A stretch of 64,000 bases of DNA from Polyangium mundeleinium (GCF_028369105.1 NZ_JAQNDO010000001.1:8588501-8652500), one strand, 5' to 3'; positions 7,363-17,496 are shown, numbered from the stretch's first letter. Made by a program: numbers and translations. Notes: generated by a model from the sequence alone, not told the origin.

Positions 7363-10300
7363 CACTCGGTCCACATAATGTAGGCTCCTGTGCCAACAGA
7401 AACCGAAATAGCTGCGTCGACGGCGTAGAACCCCACCTGGTTCCAGTTTACGCCCGTCCGCGCGAACGTACCAGCGGCCAGATCCAACGTCCCGCTTGCC
7501 GAGTACTGGGTACCAAAGCCTCGCTGCCATGCTGTCATGGGCCCGATCGGGATGGGTCGCCTGAACGCTCCGAGCGCAGTCGATGGGATGGGCACCACGG
7601 AAGTCGCAGACGACGGTCTCACTCCGGTACGGAGCGTCATCCCGGCACCCGTGTGCCCGGCGGTTGCCCGCGTCGTCACGTAAATACCGTTGCGACCAAG
7701 CAGCATCCCGCTCTCGGAGATCGCAGACCCTGCGCCAGTAAGGTGGACAAGCGGTGTTCCTTCGGCTGCGACGGGACCTCCGCCCTTCCCTACCGCCTTC
7801 CGCGTGAGCGCCACCAGGACCACTGTGGCGAGGACACCCATCCCCGCCCGACCAACCGCCTCGTAGTTGCCCTTTTCTCCCGCATCGATCCCCTTGATCA
7901 CCTCTATCGACACGGCGTAGAGCGGGTTCAGGTTGTTCACCTCGTCGAGCACCCGCCCAGCGTCCCAGCCGTGGTCCACGTATCCCGATCCTGGCTGGAA
8001 GATGTTCGCCGCGCTCGAACCCATGCCCAAACCACCGGCCCTCATCGCGTTGAGATTCAGAAACCCCACCGCAAGCTCGAGCGGCAGCTCGGTGAGCCTC
8101 TCCCCGGCCCCCCAAAGGACCCTCCCGGTAATCCCGAGCCAGCCCGCCTCAGGGCCCGCCGGGCAGCCGGACTGGCCCGCTCCGGCGCAGGGACGCGGCG
8201 CCGACCCCGTCCCCGTCGGACAACCCGAAGAATTCGGTCCGTCGTTGCCTTTCCCGACCTCCACGGCCATGACGGCGCTGGTGATCGTCCCCGCCAGGCC
8301 CGACTGCGCCATGCCAGAGTAGTCGGCGATCGGCGTCGCGGTGACGCCACCGGACCCACCGAACAAGCCCAGGATCCCATCGTACCAGCTCCCGCCCGGT
8401 TTCTCCGGCGTGAAGCCGGAGGGGTCGGTCCAGTTCAGCGGATCGTGCCCGACATAGCCGTACGGATTCTCGTCGAGCTGGGCGAACGGGTCCGGGGTGA
8501 GGAACCGCCGCGTGCCGGGGTCGTAGACGCGTCCCCGCATATTGATAAGTCCCAGGTCGTCGTCATGACGATGCCCAGTGAACCCGTTGCGGATATCCTG
8601 TACCGGGCCTGCCACCGGGTTGCCTGCGACGTCGACACGCGCCCCGAACGGCTCGTAGTAGCTGCGGCTCGCCGCGATGCCCTGCGCGGTGGTCACATTC
8701 ACGCTCGCCAGCGCGTCCTGGTGAAGGTAATGGACCTTGCGAGCTTGCTGCGAGGGTCGATAGACGATCTGGGCGATCGGGCCGTCGCTTCCCTGCACGA
8801 CGAATACGTGGCTCATGCCCGACGATTCCTCGCGGGATTCGTACAGGCCGCCGATCGAGACCGTCATCCCGCCCGGCCCCCACTTCTTCACGCGCTGGCC
8901 TGATGCGTCATACTCGAAGCTCGTGGTACCGGCGGGGGTGGTGATCGTCCGCGGCAGGTCGAAGCTCGTGTACGTATATTGGCGCCCGTCGCCGTTGCTC
9001 AGGCGTCCGCGCGCGTCGTAAAAGTAGGATTGCGGCGCGTTCGGCTGCGCGTTGTTGTACAGCGCGTGAGGCTTGCCGCCGTTGCCGCTGGTGAAGAGCT
9101 CGGAATACGGCGAGATCGCGCTGCCGGAGACACTGACCTCCTGGAGGTTATCGACGTCGTCGTAGGTATATGTCGAGGTGCGGTTCCCCGGGTTCGGGCC
9201 ACCTAGACCGTAATCGAGCCGCCACTGCTTCAGCCGGTGGTGCCCATCCATGCGGAACACCTCACGTCGGCCTTCGACGAGGTCCTCCCGCAGGTCGACC
9301 GAGCCGTTGAGATCATAGTGGTAGTTCAGGTGCAAGACGTCGGTCATCGCCGGCGTGTCGACGACCTTGATCTCCTCGATCCGATTGTTCGGGCCATAGC
9401 TCATCGTGGTGGCCCAGTCGCCGCCCTCCGCCATCAGCAGCGCGTCCTCCTGGTTGCGGGCCAGGACGCTCCAAAGGACGTCCGCCGCCACCGTCGGCGA
9501 CACATCGGCCACCCGTTGCAGGTAGCCGTACTCATTGTACCCATACTCGATCTTCGTCCGACCGAGCCCAGTAACTTCGGGGTACTCCAGCGTCTGGAGC
9601 CGGCCGAGGTCGTCGTAGGTCCTGCTGAGTACCAACGAACCAGCCATGCCATTGACATTCCAGATGGCATCCTGGATGTTCCCGTTGGGCTCGTAGGTAT
9701 AGCTCGTCTTCGTGCCGTCGAAGCTACGGGAGCTCGACAGCTTGCAGATGCCGTTGGGGCTCTGGTCCCAGACCAACTCGGTGTTTCCCTCCCAGGTCGT
9801 CAAAAGGGTCACGCGACCGAGATCGTCATGCGTATACGTGGACGTGCCGGCCGCCGTCTGTGACCATTGGACCTCACCGTGCCCGTTGTACTGGACGATC
9901 GTCTGCCCGCGGTCGGGGTGGATCGTCTTTTTGGGACGCCCGCGATGGTCGTAGAACATCTGAATCTGGTTGCCGCCGTTGTCGGTGATCGTCTTGATCT
10001 GGCCGAAGGGCGCATATTCGATGTTGCTGACGAGGGTCGAGCCCGGCTCCGAGGGCGTCGGCAGGGCGTGGCTCGCCCTACGCAGCACGCGGTCGTCGAA
10101 GTCGTAGGTGAGCACCTGCTCATTGCCAAGTGCGTCGTGGTGGACCGTCTGGAGGAAGTCGTACGTGCTGACGCGCGAGGTGAAGTCGGGGAGTGACGCC
10201 TCCACGACCCGGTCGAGGCTATCGAAGCGGTAGAACGTCGCGGGCGACACCGCCAGCCCGCCGACGTAGTAGGGACGCGTCTCATAGAAGACGCGTCCCA

Positions 10301-13300
10301 GGCGATCTCGGGAGACGCGTACGTTCCGCCATTGCCCAGCGAAATCGAGACTGCGGCTCGTGACCCCGCGTCCCTGATCGTCGAGCCAGGTCTCGCTCCT
10401 CGCTCCGTCCTCCTGGAAGACCTTCACGAGGGTCCCCTCCCGGAGGCCGCTCTCGATCCACGGCTCGTATTGCGTCGTGCTCCAGTTCCCGGCCTGCGGG
10501 ATCGCGTGCCGCAGGCGGCCGAGATCGTCGTAGATCCAATGATCCGTCACGCCATTCGGGTCGACTTTCATCGTCGGTACCGAAAGCGTGGGGTGGACCT
10601 TCATCGATGACGTGTGGCCATAGTCATTCCAGGTCTGCTTCGGGTGGACCCCCTCGTCGTCGTACTGGATATGCTGGACCCGCGCAGCAGCGCCGCCGGT
10701 CGTCGCGGTCACGTCGGTGATCAGGCCCCGGGTGTTGCGGGTGTACGTGATGAGCTGCTGCTCGTCCGCGTTCGAGTTCGGCATGTGCTCGATCGACTCG
10801 AGCTGGCCCCACGCGTCGTGAACGTACTTGGTCGTGCGGGTGGTGGTCAGCCCGTCGGGCGCCTCGGCTTCCACTTGCACCTGATCGACCAGACTGATCA
10901 GCCAGTCGGCAGGCCGCAGATCGTACGTGAGGGTCGTCGTCCTCCGGGTGCCACCGATGTTGCCGAGCGTCGGGTGCGGACCGCCCAACGTGCGCTCCTC
11001 GGAGAAGGTGAGGTTACCGAACGAATCGTACTGCTCGATTCCTTGACGTCGCTTTGCAATCGCAGGATCCAGGGACAGCAGGGACCACCAGGCGACGATG
11101 TGGGGCCACGCCGCCCAGTCGATGGACACCTCTTGCTCCCACTCCTCGCTGTTCCACGAGCTCTCCGGGTCAGGAATGACCGAATATCTTCCAGTCCAGT
11201 GCTTGTCGAGGAGATAACGATACTTCGTGCGCTTGACCCGGGCATTGGCGCTGCTCAGGTGCGGAATCGCCGCGCCTGACGAGAGCGGCTCGAGGATCGG
11301 TACCACCTCAATCGTGTACAACGGGCGGAACGCCAACGGATACACCCCTTGGCTGCTCGATATTATATTGTCGTATTGCGTGATCAGCAGTGCGGGTCGG
11401 TCCGGCTGCCACTCAAGCACACGGTTGAAGCCGAGGAAGCCCCGACCGTGACGATCATAGGTCGGGAAGTCGTACGCGAAGTGTCGATCGTGGGGTGTGC
11501 CCGTCCGTGATTCGAGCCTGGACACCACGCTGAAGCCGCGACGTACGCAGGTGTTGGGATAGGTTGCACCAGTGCAGCTCGTCGGATCCCAGTTCGGGGC
11601 TAGCTCGCGCGTGTAGGTGACGCGCTCGCGCCAGTCCGCGTCCTCATCCCCCACCTCGACGAGGCGATCGGGATCGGGGCCGGCCATGGTGATGGCCTTC
11701 ATGTGGGTGGCCTGGTTCGCGTCGATCCACACGAGCAGCAGGTCGTCTCGGCCATTGCCGTCGAAGTCGCCGCGGAAGGTGCCCACGTCGAAGGTCGAGC
11801 CCGTGCGGTGGGCGTTTGGCGCCTGCGCCCCCGGATTCGGATGGGCGTAATCGACCGTGAGCGAGGCGTCGTTGACCAAGTCGTCGCGGCCGTCGCCGTC
11901 GAAGTCGCCGACGGTGACGGTGTCCGACGCGCTCGAGGCGAGCACCTCCTGAAAACCGTCGCCGTTGCGATCCCCGAGCGCCGCGTCGCCGTTGTAGAAC
12001 TCCACGCGACCGTCGCCGTCGAGGTCCGCGAGGTACTCCTGCCCGTCTCCGAACCACGTGACGTGGGCCCAGAGACCCCACGGGCCGAAACTTCCGTCGC
12101 CCAGGTTGCGCGCGCAAGTCCATACCCGCTGGATGTCGTAGTTCGGCTGAGGGAGGGTGCCTCCGGGGCGGCTCCGGCACAAGTCCGGGAGCCCGTCCCC
12201 GTCCAGATCCCCGAAGAGGATCGGGTAATGGTCAGTCCAAAATATGGTTTCGTAGCCCGTCACGTGCGGGTCGTTAGGCCATAGGGACGGCATGTCCGGC
12301 AGCTTCACCCACGGTTGCAACACACCCGTCGAACCCTGGGGCTTGTACACCCAGTTCTCCCACAACAGGTTCGGGGGCGGGCTCATGGTCCGCGTTCCCA
12401 CGAGCTCGACGAAGCCGTCGCCGTCGATATCGACGGGCACGGCGTCGGCCGGGGTATCGGTGCTGGTGGCGAAAACGGCCGAGTCGCCGGAGGGAAAGAG
12501 ATGGCCGTGAAGATCGACCATAAGCGGGTCCGGGTCGGCGTCTCGAACAATGTGGATGTCGTCCTTGCCGTCGCCGGTGCCGTCGAAGATCCGCAAGTCC
12601 TCGGCCAAGACCACGTCGGACCGCGTCATCTCCCAGAGCACCTCATAGCTGTCGGAGGCGCCGGGGCTGCGCTCGCCGTAAGTGAACTCGCGCGCGAGGA
12701 GGCATCCTTGGGAGGCGCTGCACTTCTTCACGCTCACGAGGAGCGGCCGGCCGGTATCGGGGCTCGATGTGTGGACGAGCTCGTAAGACCACGCAAGCGA
12801 CGGTGTCCCGCTCCACGGCTCCTCGGTCGGGCCGTACATCTCGATCAAATCAAGCGGGTTCGACACGTCCTGGAAATGGAAGGATTGCTTCGTGACATCC
12901 CACACGCGGATGTAGGTGGGCTTGACCTGTGGATCACGCGGTTGATGGTGAAACACAACCTTACGACGGGCCTGCTCGGCTTCGTTCGCGGTATACTCGA
13001 TGCGCTCGAGCTCGAAATAGAAGTGCGTATAGGGTTCTTTACACTCCGGGTTCGCGACCGGATCCGCCTTCTGAGCAGCCGTGCACGACTCCCAAAGCTC
13101 CCGGTGGTCGTAGTAATACCGGACGGTGTTGCCGCGCCGGTCCACCTCTCGCTCGAGGGCCCAGAAGCGCGTATTCGTCCCATCGTATCGCACCGACTTG
13201 TAGGTCCGATTGCGCCCGTTCTTGAGGCGGACGACCCAGCTGTCGGGAACGGTCGCCTGCGCGGGCTGGGCCTTGACCTGCGCGAACGAATCTTTCTCGG

Positions 13301-13874
13301 TGCGGTACTCGCCGGGATTGCCGGTCGGCATGAGCGGCTGCTGATCCAGGCAGAACTGCGAGGGAAAGCCGACATGGCCGTTGGTCGCGAACGTCGGCGC
13401 GCACAGCCGGACGATCGACCGGGTCCCCGCGACGGCCCACCCGACCCCCAGGGAGTCGACGCCGGCGCCGCTCGCATAGGTGAGCGCGAGGCTCGGCTGC
13501 ATCCCCGCGCGGCCCGGCGCAACGTCGAGCGGGATGGTGTATTCATAGCCGCCAGACGCCGATACCGAGGACCTGCCCGGCAGGTAGCCCGTCGCGGGAC
13601 CAGGGCCAGCAGGGATGATGTGGGGGAGCTCGCTCGATATCGGCGGCGGCTCGAAGGTGTCGGCCTGCTTCGCCGTCTCGACGTGCTCCGCGCGGTCGGA
13701 GGGCCCGACGCCCCAGCAACCGACCGGGCCGATAATCATGTTTATGCTCAGGAAGAGGGCCAGCAGGGCGCGGAAGCTGCTGTAGCGAGGAGGCTGTGCA
13801 GAGCCGGCAGCCAAGGTGCGTCGGCTCCCTTGCCATTTCGTCTGAGCGGCCATTAGAACGTTTCGTGTCTTCAT
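7362..13874 (-). CDS. SpvB/TcdB-RHS toxin-like lipoprotein with variable C-terminal domain
   Basis: This encodes 2170 residues. A hydrophobic signal ends IIGPVGC (Cys53), so the protein may be lipid-anchored. Residues about 100-260 match the SpvB/TcdB N-terminal domain (YTIPLDVAPGRAGMQPSLAL). About residues 460-740 carry repeated VCBS/FG-GAP units (DFDGDGRDD, DLDGDGLPD). Many YD/RHS repeats follow, closing with the RHS core LGLINMRGRVYDPGTRRFL and LNWTDPSG near residue 1820. The last 350 residues are the variable effector part. Its final domain (VHLTGAGSAISESGMLL, GIYVTT) has the H-x-T / I--SG / G-Y--T pattern seen in HYD1-type ADP-ribosyltransferase toxins, which is a weak resemblance. Such proteins encapsulate and deliver a toxin. 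The downstream coupled gene may protect the producer. Confidence 0.93.
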   Translation of the reverse strand: MKTRNVLMAAQTKWQGSRRTLAAGSAQPPRYSSFRALLALFLSINMIIGPVGCWGVGPSDRAEHVETAKQADTFEPPPISSELPHIIPAGPGPATGYLPGRSSVSASGGYEYTIPLDVAPGRAGMQPSLALTYASGAGVDSLGVGWAVAGTRSIVRLCAPTFATNGHVGFPSQFCLDQQPLMPTGNPGEYRTEKDSFAQVKAQPAQATVPDSWVVRLKNGRNRTYKSVRYDGTNTRFWALEREVDRRGNTVRYYYDHRELWESCTAAQKADPVANPECKEPYTHFYFELERIEYTANEAEQARRKVVFHHQPRDPQVKPTYIRVWDVTKQSFHFQDVSNPLDLIEMYGPTEEPWSGTPSLAWSYELVHTSSPDTGRPLLVSVKKCSASQGCLLAREFTYGERSPGASDSYEVLWEMTRSDVVLAEDLRIFDGTGDGKDDIHIVRDADPDPLMVDLHGHLFPSGDSAVFATSTDTPADAVPVDIDGDGFVELVGTRTMSPPPNLLWENWVYKPQGSTGVLQPWVKLPDMPSLWPNDPHVTGYETIFWTDHYPILFGDLDGDGLPDLCRSRPGGTLPQPNYDIQRVWTCARNLGDGSFGPWGLWAHVTWFGDGQEYLADLDGDGRVEFYNGDAALGDRNGDGFQEVLASSASDTVTVGDFDGDGRDDLVNDASLTVDYAHPNPGAQAPNAHRTGSTFDVGTFRGDFDGNGRDDLLLVWIDANQATHMKAITMAGPDPDRLVEVGDEDADWRERVTYTRELAPNWDPTSCTGATYPNTCVRRGFSVVSRLESRTGTPHDRHFAYDFPTYDRHGRGFLGFNRVLEWQPDRPALLITQYDNIISSSQGVYPLAFRPLYTIEVVPILEPLSSGAAIPHLSSANARVKRTKYRYLLDKHWTGRYSVIPDPESSWNSEEWEQEVSIDWAAWPHIVAWWSLLSLDPAIAKRRQGIEQYDSFGNLTFSEERTLGGPHPTLGNIGGTRRTTTLTYDLRPADWLISLVDQVQVEAEAPDGLTTTRTTKYVHDAWGQLESIEHMPNSNADEQQLITYTRNTRGLITDVTATTGGAAARVQHIQYDDEGVHPKQTWNDYGHTSSMKVHPTLSVPTMKVDPNGVTDHWIYDDLGRLRHAIPQAGNWSTTQYEPWIESGLREGTLVKVFQEDGARSETWLDDQGRGVTSRSLDFAGQWRNVRVSRDRLGRVFYETRPYYVGGLAVSPATFYRFDSLDRVVEASLPDFTSRVSTYDFLQTVHHDALGNEQVLTYDFDDRVLRRASHALPTPSEPGSTLVSNIEYAPFGQIKTITDNGGNQIQMFYDHRGRPKKTIHPDRGQTIVQYNGHGEVQWSQTAAGTSTYTHDDLGRVTLLTTWEGNTELVWDQSPNGICKLSSSRSFDGTKTSYTYEPNGNIQDAIWNVNGMAGSLVLSRTYDDLGRLQTLEYPEVTGLGRTKIEYGYNEYGYLQRVADVSPTVAADVLWSVLARNQEDALLMAEGGDWATTMSYGPNNRIEEIKVVDTPAMTDVLHLNYHYDLNGSVDLREDLVEGRREVFRMDGHHRLKQWRLDYGLGGPNPGNRTSTYTYDDVDNLQEVSVSGSAISPYSELFTSGNGGKPHALYNNAQPNAPQSYFYDARGRLSNGDGRQYTYTSFDLPRTITTPAGTTSFEYDASGQRVKKWGPGGMTVSIGGLYESREESSGMSHVFVVQGSDGPIAQIVYRPSQQARKVHYLHQDALASVNVTTAQGIAASRSYYEPFGARVDVAGNPVAGPVQDIRNGFTGHRHDDDLGLINMRGRVYDPGTRRFLTPDPFAQLDENPYGYVGHDPLNWTDPSGFTPEKPGGSWYDGILGLFGGSGGVTATPIADYSGMAQSGLAGTITSAVMAVEVGKGNDGPNSSGCPTGTGSAPRPCAGAGQSGCPAGPEAGWLGITGRVLWGAGERLTELPLELAVGFLNLNAMRAGGLGMGSSAANIFQPGSGYVDHGWDAGRVLDEVNNLNPLYAVSIEVIKGIDAGEKGNYEAVGRAGMGVLATVVLVALTRKAVGKGGGPVAAEGTPLVHLTGAGSAISESGMLLGRNGIYVTTRATAGHTGAGMTLRTGVRPSSATSVVPIPSTALGAFRRPIPIGPMTAWQRGFGTQYSASGTLDLAAGTFARTGVNWNQVGFYAVDAAISVSVGTGAYIMWTE

Positions 13875-14489
13875 GCAATCGCTTCAGGTAGGTCGAACAT
13901 TCGTGCGAATCGATACGTTTGTGCGAACACATGGGCCGGAGTGTTCGGAGGCAACGCGAGGTACACCTCCATGCCAGACCACGTCAAGCGGGACATTCTC
14001 CGATCTGGACATATTCCAGCCGTACGACACCAATCAATCCCGCCTGTGGCGCCGATTGTCAAAACCCTGCTCCTGCCACTCAGGCGTTGACAGACCCCCG
14101 CGGCACGCTCTGCGCCTTCGATGAACGTGGGTCGAGAGGAGTGCGGGCTGGGTTACCGACGCTTGGGCGGCCCGTCCTGCCTCCGCAGGCTTCCGCGTCA
14201 GCGCACGCTGTCGCATCCGTGCCCGCCCCCCTTTCCGCGCCCTTCACCGCCCGAACCCGACGCCCGCCCGTGCTTCGAGACGACCTCCTGGATCATCAAA
14301 GGCAGTGACATCGGCTTCCCGGTCGAGGACGCAGTGCTCGAGCGCTGGTCAGCGCCGTTTCCAGGGATGATTATCGATGCGGTGAGGACGGTAAGAGGTC
14401 CTGGTAAATATTTTTATCGCTCGAACTCGCGAAAATCGTGACTGTTTTCAAGACGGGGACGTCTATCCTGCTTATCGGAGGTGACGATC
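13875..14489. other. Intergenic region upstream of the RHS gene
   Basis: This is about 615 bases between the divergent starts of the RHS gene and a small lipoprotein gene. Several short open frames cross it on both strands, but none has protein-like composition with a ribosome site. It must contain both promoters; I cannot name their elements. Locally lower GC near 14400-14460 is compatible with a promoter. Confidence 0.5.
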
Positions 14490-15062
14490 TTGAAACGACG
14501 CATGTTCTTTCCGCTTTTTGCTCTCGCCCTCGGCCTCGCCGGTTGCAGCGACGACGTGGCCTCCGAGGAAGACGCGCGCCGCGCCTACGAAAGCCTCGAC
14601 AAATCGATCGACAAGGCCATGCAGCTCGGCTTCCAGGGCTTCAATGCCGCGTCGAGCGCGAACATCGATCCGCAGATGGCCAATGGGGACAGGACGGGCA
14701 CCCTCACCATCAGCGGCAAGGTGGATCAGGGCTCGTCCCCCAACAAAACCATGACCCTGAACGAGGTCTTGAAGGATTACTCCGACGATGGCGAGGTCAC
14801 GTACAACACCTCGGGCACGGGCCCGGTCCTCGACCTGAAGCTCAATGGGATCCCCGATGGCACGATCACGGGCACGCTCGTCGGATCGTTCACGATGTCG
14901 GGCGCGCTCGAAGGCAACGTGACGCTGGACCTCGAGATCAACGGCGAGCTTCAGCCCACGATGGCCGATCCGATGAAGATCGAGCGCAAGCCGGGGACGA
15001 CGAAGATCTCCGGGACGGCGACGAGCGAATACGGCAAATACACCGTGAACCTGACCCGCTGA
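14490..15062 (+). CDS. Small lipoprotein
   Basis: The start is judged to be TTG 14490 (MKRRMFFPLFALALGLAGC), because a strong GGAGGTGA ribosome site at 14477-14484 sits five bases before it. The frame is also open from GTG 14481, but that codon lies inside the ribosome site. The product is about 190 residues with a clean lipobox LAGC. The mature part has Thr/Gly-rich beta-strand texture (LTISGKVDQG, GTITGTLVGSFTMSGALEG), suggesting a beta-helix or beta-sandwich. The family is unknown. It is probably an outer-membrane or periplasmic lipoprotein. Confidence 0.85.
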   Translation: MKRRMFFPLFALALGLAGCSDDVASEEDARRAYESLDKSIDKAMQLGFQGFNAASSANIDPQMANGDRTGTLTISGKVDQGSSPNKTMTLNEVLKDYSDDGEVTYNTSGTGPVLDLKLNGIPDGTITGTLVGSFTMSGALEGNVTLDLEINGELQPTMADPMKIERKPGTTKISGTATSEYGKYTVNLTR

Positions 15063-15077
15063 CGATTTTCCTTCCCG

Positions 15078-15095
15078 GCGCGCCCGCCGGCGCGC
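15078..15095 (+). terminator. GC hairpin between lipoprotein and OmpA-like genes
   Basis: A 7-bp stem GCGCGCC / GGCGCGC around CGCC follows the lipoprotein stop by about 15 bases, with ATCGTTCCTTT downstream. It is a plausible weak terminator or processing site in an otherwise close gene pair. Confidence 0.45.
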
Positions 15096-15107
15096 ATCGT
15101 TCCTTTC

Positions 15108-15842
15108 GTGCGCTCGCCTCGTTCGTTCGCCTCGCTCCTCCTCCTCGCCGCGCTCGGATCGGCGTGTGGCGCGACCACGCCGTCCCCCGAGCCATCACCT
15201 CCGCCCGTGGTCCTCACGGACAACCCGAAGGCGCCGCCGCCTGCGCCCGTCGCCGCGGCCGAGGAGCCGCCTGCGCCCGTCGCCGCGGCCGAGGAGCCGC
15301 CCGCGCCCGAGCCCGAGCCCGAACCCGCGCCCGCGCCTGTACCCGAATCACGCAATCCCGCGGAAATCCTCGCTCCCTCCCCGTGGCTCGCCGGGCCCAC
15401 GAGCCCCGGCGCGTTCGCGCTCGAAGGCGGCCGGCTCCTCGTCAAGGAGCCCATCGAGTTCGACACGGGCAAAGACAGCCTCAGGGCCACGAGCGGGCCG
15501 GCCCTCGATTTCGTGACCGCGTTCCTCCAGGCCAAACCCGAGATCACGCTCTTCCGCATCGAGGGCCACTCCGATAGCCAGGGCAGCGCCCCCCTGAACC
15601 TCGAACTCTCGGGCCGCCGCGCGCTCTCCCTCGCCCGCGCGCTCGTCACGCGCGGGGTCGATTGCAAGCGGCTCCTCCCCGTCGGGTTCGGCGAGGTGAA
15701 GCCCATCGCCGACAACCGCACCGCGGAAGGGCGCAAGCAAAACCGGCGCATGGAGTTCGTCGTCGCCGCGCTCAAAGGCAGGGCCGTGATGGGCATGCCG
15801 GTCGACGGCGGCGGACGTGTCGCCGGAGATCCCTGCTCGTGA
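15108..15842 (+). CDS. OmpA/MotB-like peptidoglycan-binding lipoprotein
   Basis: This encodes 244 residues from GTG 15108. The lipoprotein signal ends AALGSAC (Cys20). A long Pro/Ala/Glu linker (about residues 25-80) contains two exact copies of a 30-bp unit that reads APVAAAEEPP. The C-terminal domain (about 115-225) is OmpA-like: IEFDTGKDSL, then RIEGHSDSQGS, then NLELSGRRALSLARALV and GFGEVKPIADN, ending NRRMEFVV. This domain anchors the outer membrane to peptidoglycan. The linker presumably spans the periplasm. The gene is convergent with the XRE-cupin regulator. Confidence 0.92.
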   Translation: MRSPRSFASLLLLAALGSACGATTPSPEPSPPPVVLTDNPKAPPPAPVAAAEEPPAPVAAAEEPPAPEPEPEPAPAPVPESRNPAEILAPSPWLAGPTSPGAFALEGGRLLVKEPIEFDTGKDSLRATSGPALDFVTAFLQAKPEITLFRIEGHSDSQGSAPLNLELSGRRALSLARALVTRGVDCKRLLPVGFGEVKPIADNRTAEGRKQNRRMEFVVAALKGRAVMGMPVDGGGRVAGDPCS

Positions 15843-15867
15843 AGACGTTTGGCCGGAAAACCGCGCG

Positions 15868-16428
15868 TCAATCGCCCCGCGCCAGCACGACCACCGAGTA
15901 ACCGACCGCCGGGACGCGGCCCGGGTTGTGGTAGGAGTGCCGCTGATCGCCGCGGAACACCACGACGTCGCCCTCTTCCACCTGGAACCGCTCGCCCGCG
16001 ACCCAAAGCTGGAACTCGCCTGCCTCGACCGTGAGGTATTCACGCGTGCCCGGCGTGTGCGGGACACCCGTCATCCGGCCGGAAGGGGCGATCTCGATGC
16101 GATCGATCTCCATGCCGGGAATGGCGTCCGGCAGGAGCTTCCGCACCAGGGCTTGTCCTGGCGTGCGCACGGGCAAGGTCTCGCGGGGGTAGTGGCGCGC
16201 GACGCTGCGCGGGGCGCTCAAAAGCTCTTCGATGGACACCTGGAGCGCGGTCGCGGCGCGGTTCAGGACCGCGAGCGTCGGGTTCGCCTCGCCGGACTCG
16301 AGGTGCGCCCACGTCGCGCGCGGCACCCCGCCGAGCTTGGCCATCTGCTGCTGCGTGAGCCCACGCGCCTCCCGGAGCTGCTTGACGTTTTTCGCGAGCC
16401 GACCCGCGAGATCCCGATCCCCATCCAT
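15868..16428 (-). CDS. XRE-family regulator with C-terminal cupin domain
   Basis: This encodes about 186 residues from ATG 16428; the frame extends upstream to 16473 but the extra residues look untypical. The N-terminal helix-turn-helix covers about residues 8-65 (NVKQLREARGLTQQQMAKL, ATWAHLESGEANPTLAVL). A small cupin barrel covers about 110-180 (GEFQLWVAGERFQVEEGD, RGDQRHSYHNPG). XRE-cupin proteins are usually repressors or activators that sense a small metabolite in the cupin pocket and often control transport or amino-acid genes. It is divergent from the MscS gene across about 220 bp, which it could regulate. Confidence 0.9.
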   Translation of the reverse strand: MDGDRDLAGRLAKNVKQLREARGLTQQQMAKLGGVPRATWAHLESGEANPTLAVLNRAATALQVSIEELLSAPRSVARHYPRETLPVRTPGQALVRKLLPDAIPGMEIDRIEIAPSGRMTGVPHTPGTREYLTVEAGEFQLWVAGERFQVEEGDVVVFRGDQRHSYHNPGRVPAVGYSVVVLARGD

Positions 16429-16647
16429 GACCCCGAAGGAAACCAGGTTCCAACCCCTTGGCGCAAGCTCCAACGACTTGGCATCCGCTCCGCCGCGCGC
16501 TGAGGACGCGTGTCCTCACCTCCCCTGCGCAAAGTGATGCCTCGCCGCCTCGGATCGAGGCCACTCGCACATCCAGATCGAGCCCTTGTGGAGGGACGTC
16601 GGCACGGATACGTTCCGGCACGAGTATTGCTGAGGGGAACATTCATC

Positions 16648-17478
16648 ATGAGCGAAACGATTCAAAAGTACATCGATTTGGCCGTTCAGATCGGCATGAA
16701 CGTGGGGTTGAAGATCCTCGGGGCGATCGTCCTCTGGATCGTCGGCCGGATCGTGGTCCGCGCGGTGCTCGGCATCCTCGAGCGCAGCCTCCGGGCGCGG
16801 AAGATCGACGACACGGTCACGAAGTACATGGGCTCGGTGGCGGGCGTCCTGCTCAACATCCTGCTCATCCTCTCGGTGCTCAGCGTCTTCGGCATCGAGA
16901 CGACGACGTTCGCCGGCCTGCTCGCGGCCGCGGGCGTGGCGATCGGCGTCGCGTGGTCGGGCCTGCTCTCGAACCTCGCGTCGGGCGTCTTCATGATCGT
17001 GCTCCGGCCCTTCAAGGTGGGCGATTACGTCATCGCGGGCGGCGTCGAGGGCACGGTGCACGCGATCGGCCTGTTCGTCACGGCGATCGACACGCCCGAC
17101 AACGTCCGTACCTTCGTGGGCAACGGCAAGATCTTCAGCGACACGATCAAGAACTTCTCGGAAAACCCCTATCGCCGCGTGGAGCTCGTCGCGCAGCTCT
17201 CGGGCGGGGCCGACGTGCACAAGGCCATCGCGGTGCTGAAGGAGAAGCTCAAGACGATCCCGAACGTCGCGAAGACGCCGGCGCCGGACGTCGAGCTGCT
17301 CACCTTCACGCTCGCCGGCCCCGTGCTCGCCGTGCGGCCGTATTGCCACACGGCGCATTACTGGGGCGTGTATTTCGCGGCGAACGAGATCATCAACGAC
17401 GAGATCGGCAAGCTCGGCTTCCCGGCCCCGGCGAACCCGATCCTCATCACCGAGCACAAGAAGGCGGCCGCCGCCTGA
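16648..17478 (+). CDS. mscS: Small-conductance mechanosensitive channel, MscS family
   Basis: This encodes 276 residues from ATG 16648, preceded by GAGGGGAA at a good distance; the frame opens earlier but that part is not protein-like. Three membrane segments lie in the first 125 residues. The third is the Gly/Ala-rich pore helix (FAGLLAAAGVAIGVAWSGL), followed by the beta domain (RPFKVGDYVIAGGVEGTV) and an alpha/beta C-terminal cage. Length and order match E. coli MscS. It releases solutes on hypo-osmotic shock at the inner membrane. It is divergent from the XRE-cupin gene. Confidence 0.95.
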   Translation: MSETIQKYIDLAVQIGMNVGLKILGAIVLWIVGRIVVRAVLGILERSLRARKIDDTVTKYMGSVAGVLLNILLILSVLSVFGIETTTFAGLLAAAGVAIGVAWSGLLSNLASGVFMIVLRPFKVGDYVIAGGVEGTVHAIGLFVTAIDTPDNVRTFVGNGKIFSDTIKNFSENPYRRVELVAQLSGGADVHKAIAVLKEKLKTIPNVAKTPAPDVELLTFTLAGPVLAVRPYCHTAHYWGVYFAANEIINDEIGKLGFPAPANPILITEHKKAAAA

Positions 17479-17496
17479 TTCTCGTTCCCCTCCCCC

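Noticed and set aside
14438..15577. Plus-strand 379-codon frame overlapping two lipoprotein genes
   Set aside because: It is Arg-rich shadow sequence. The other frame has two clean lipoprotein signals and an OmpA domain.
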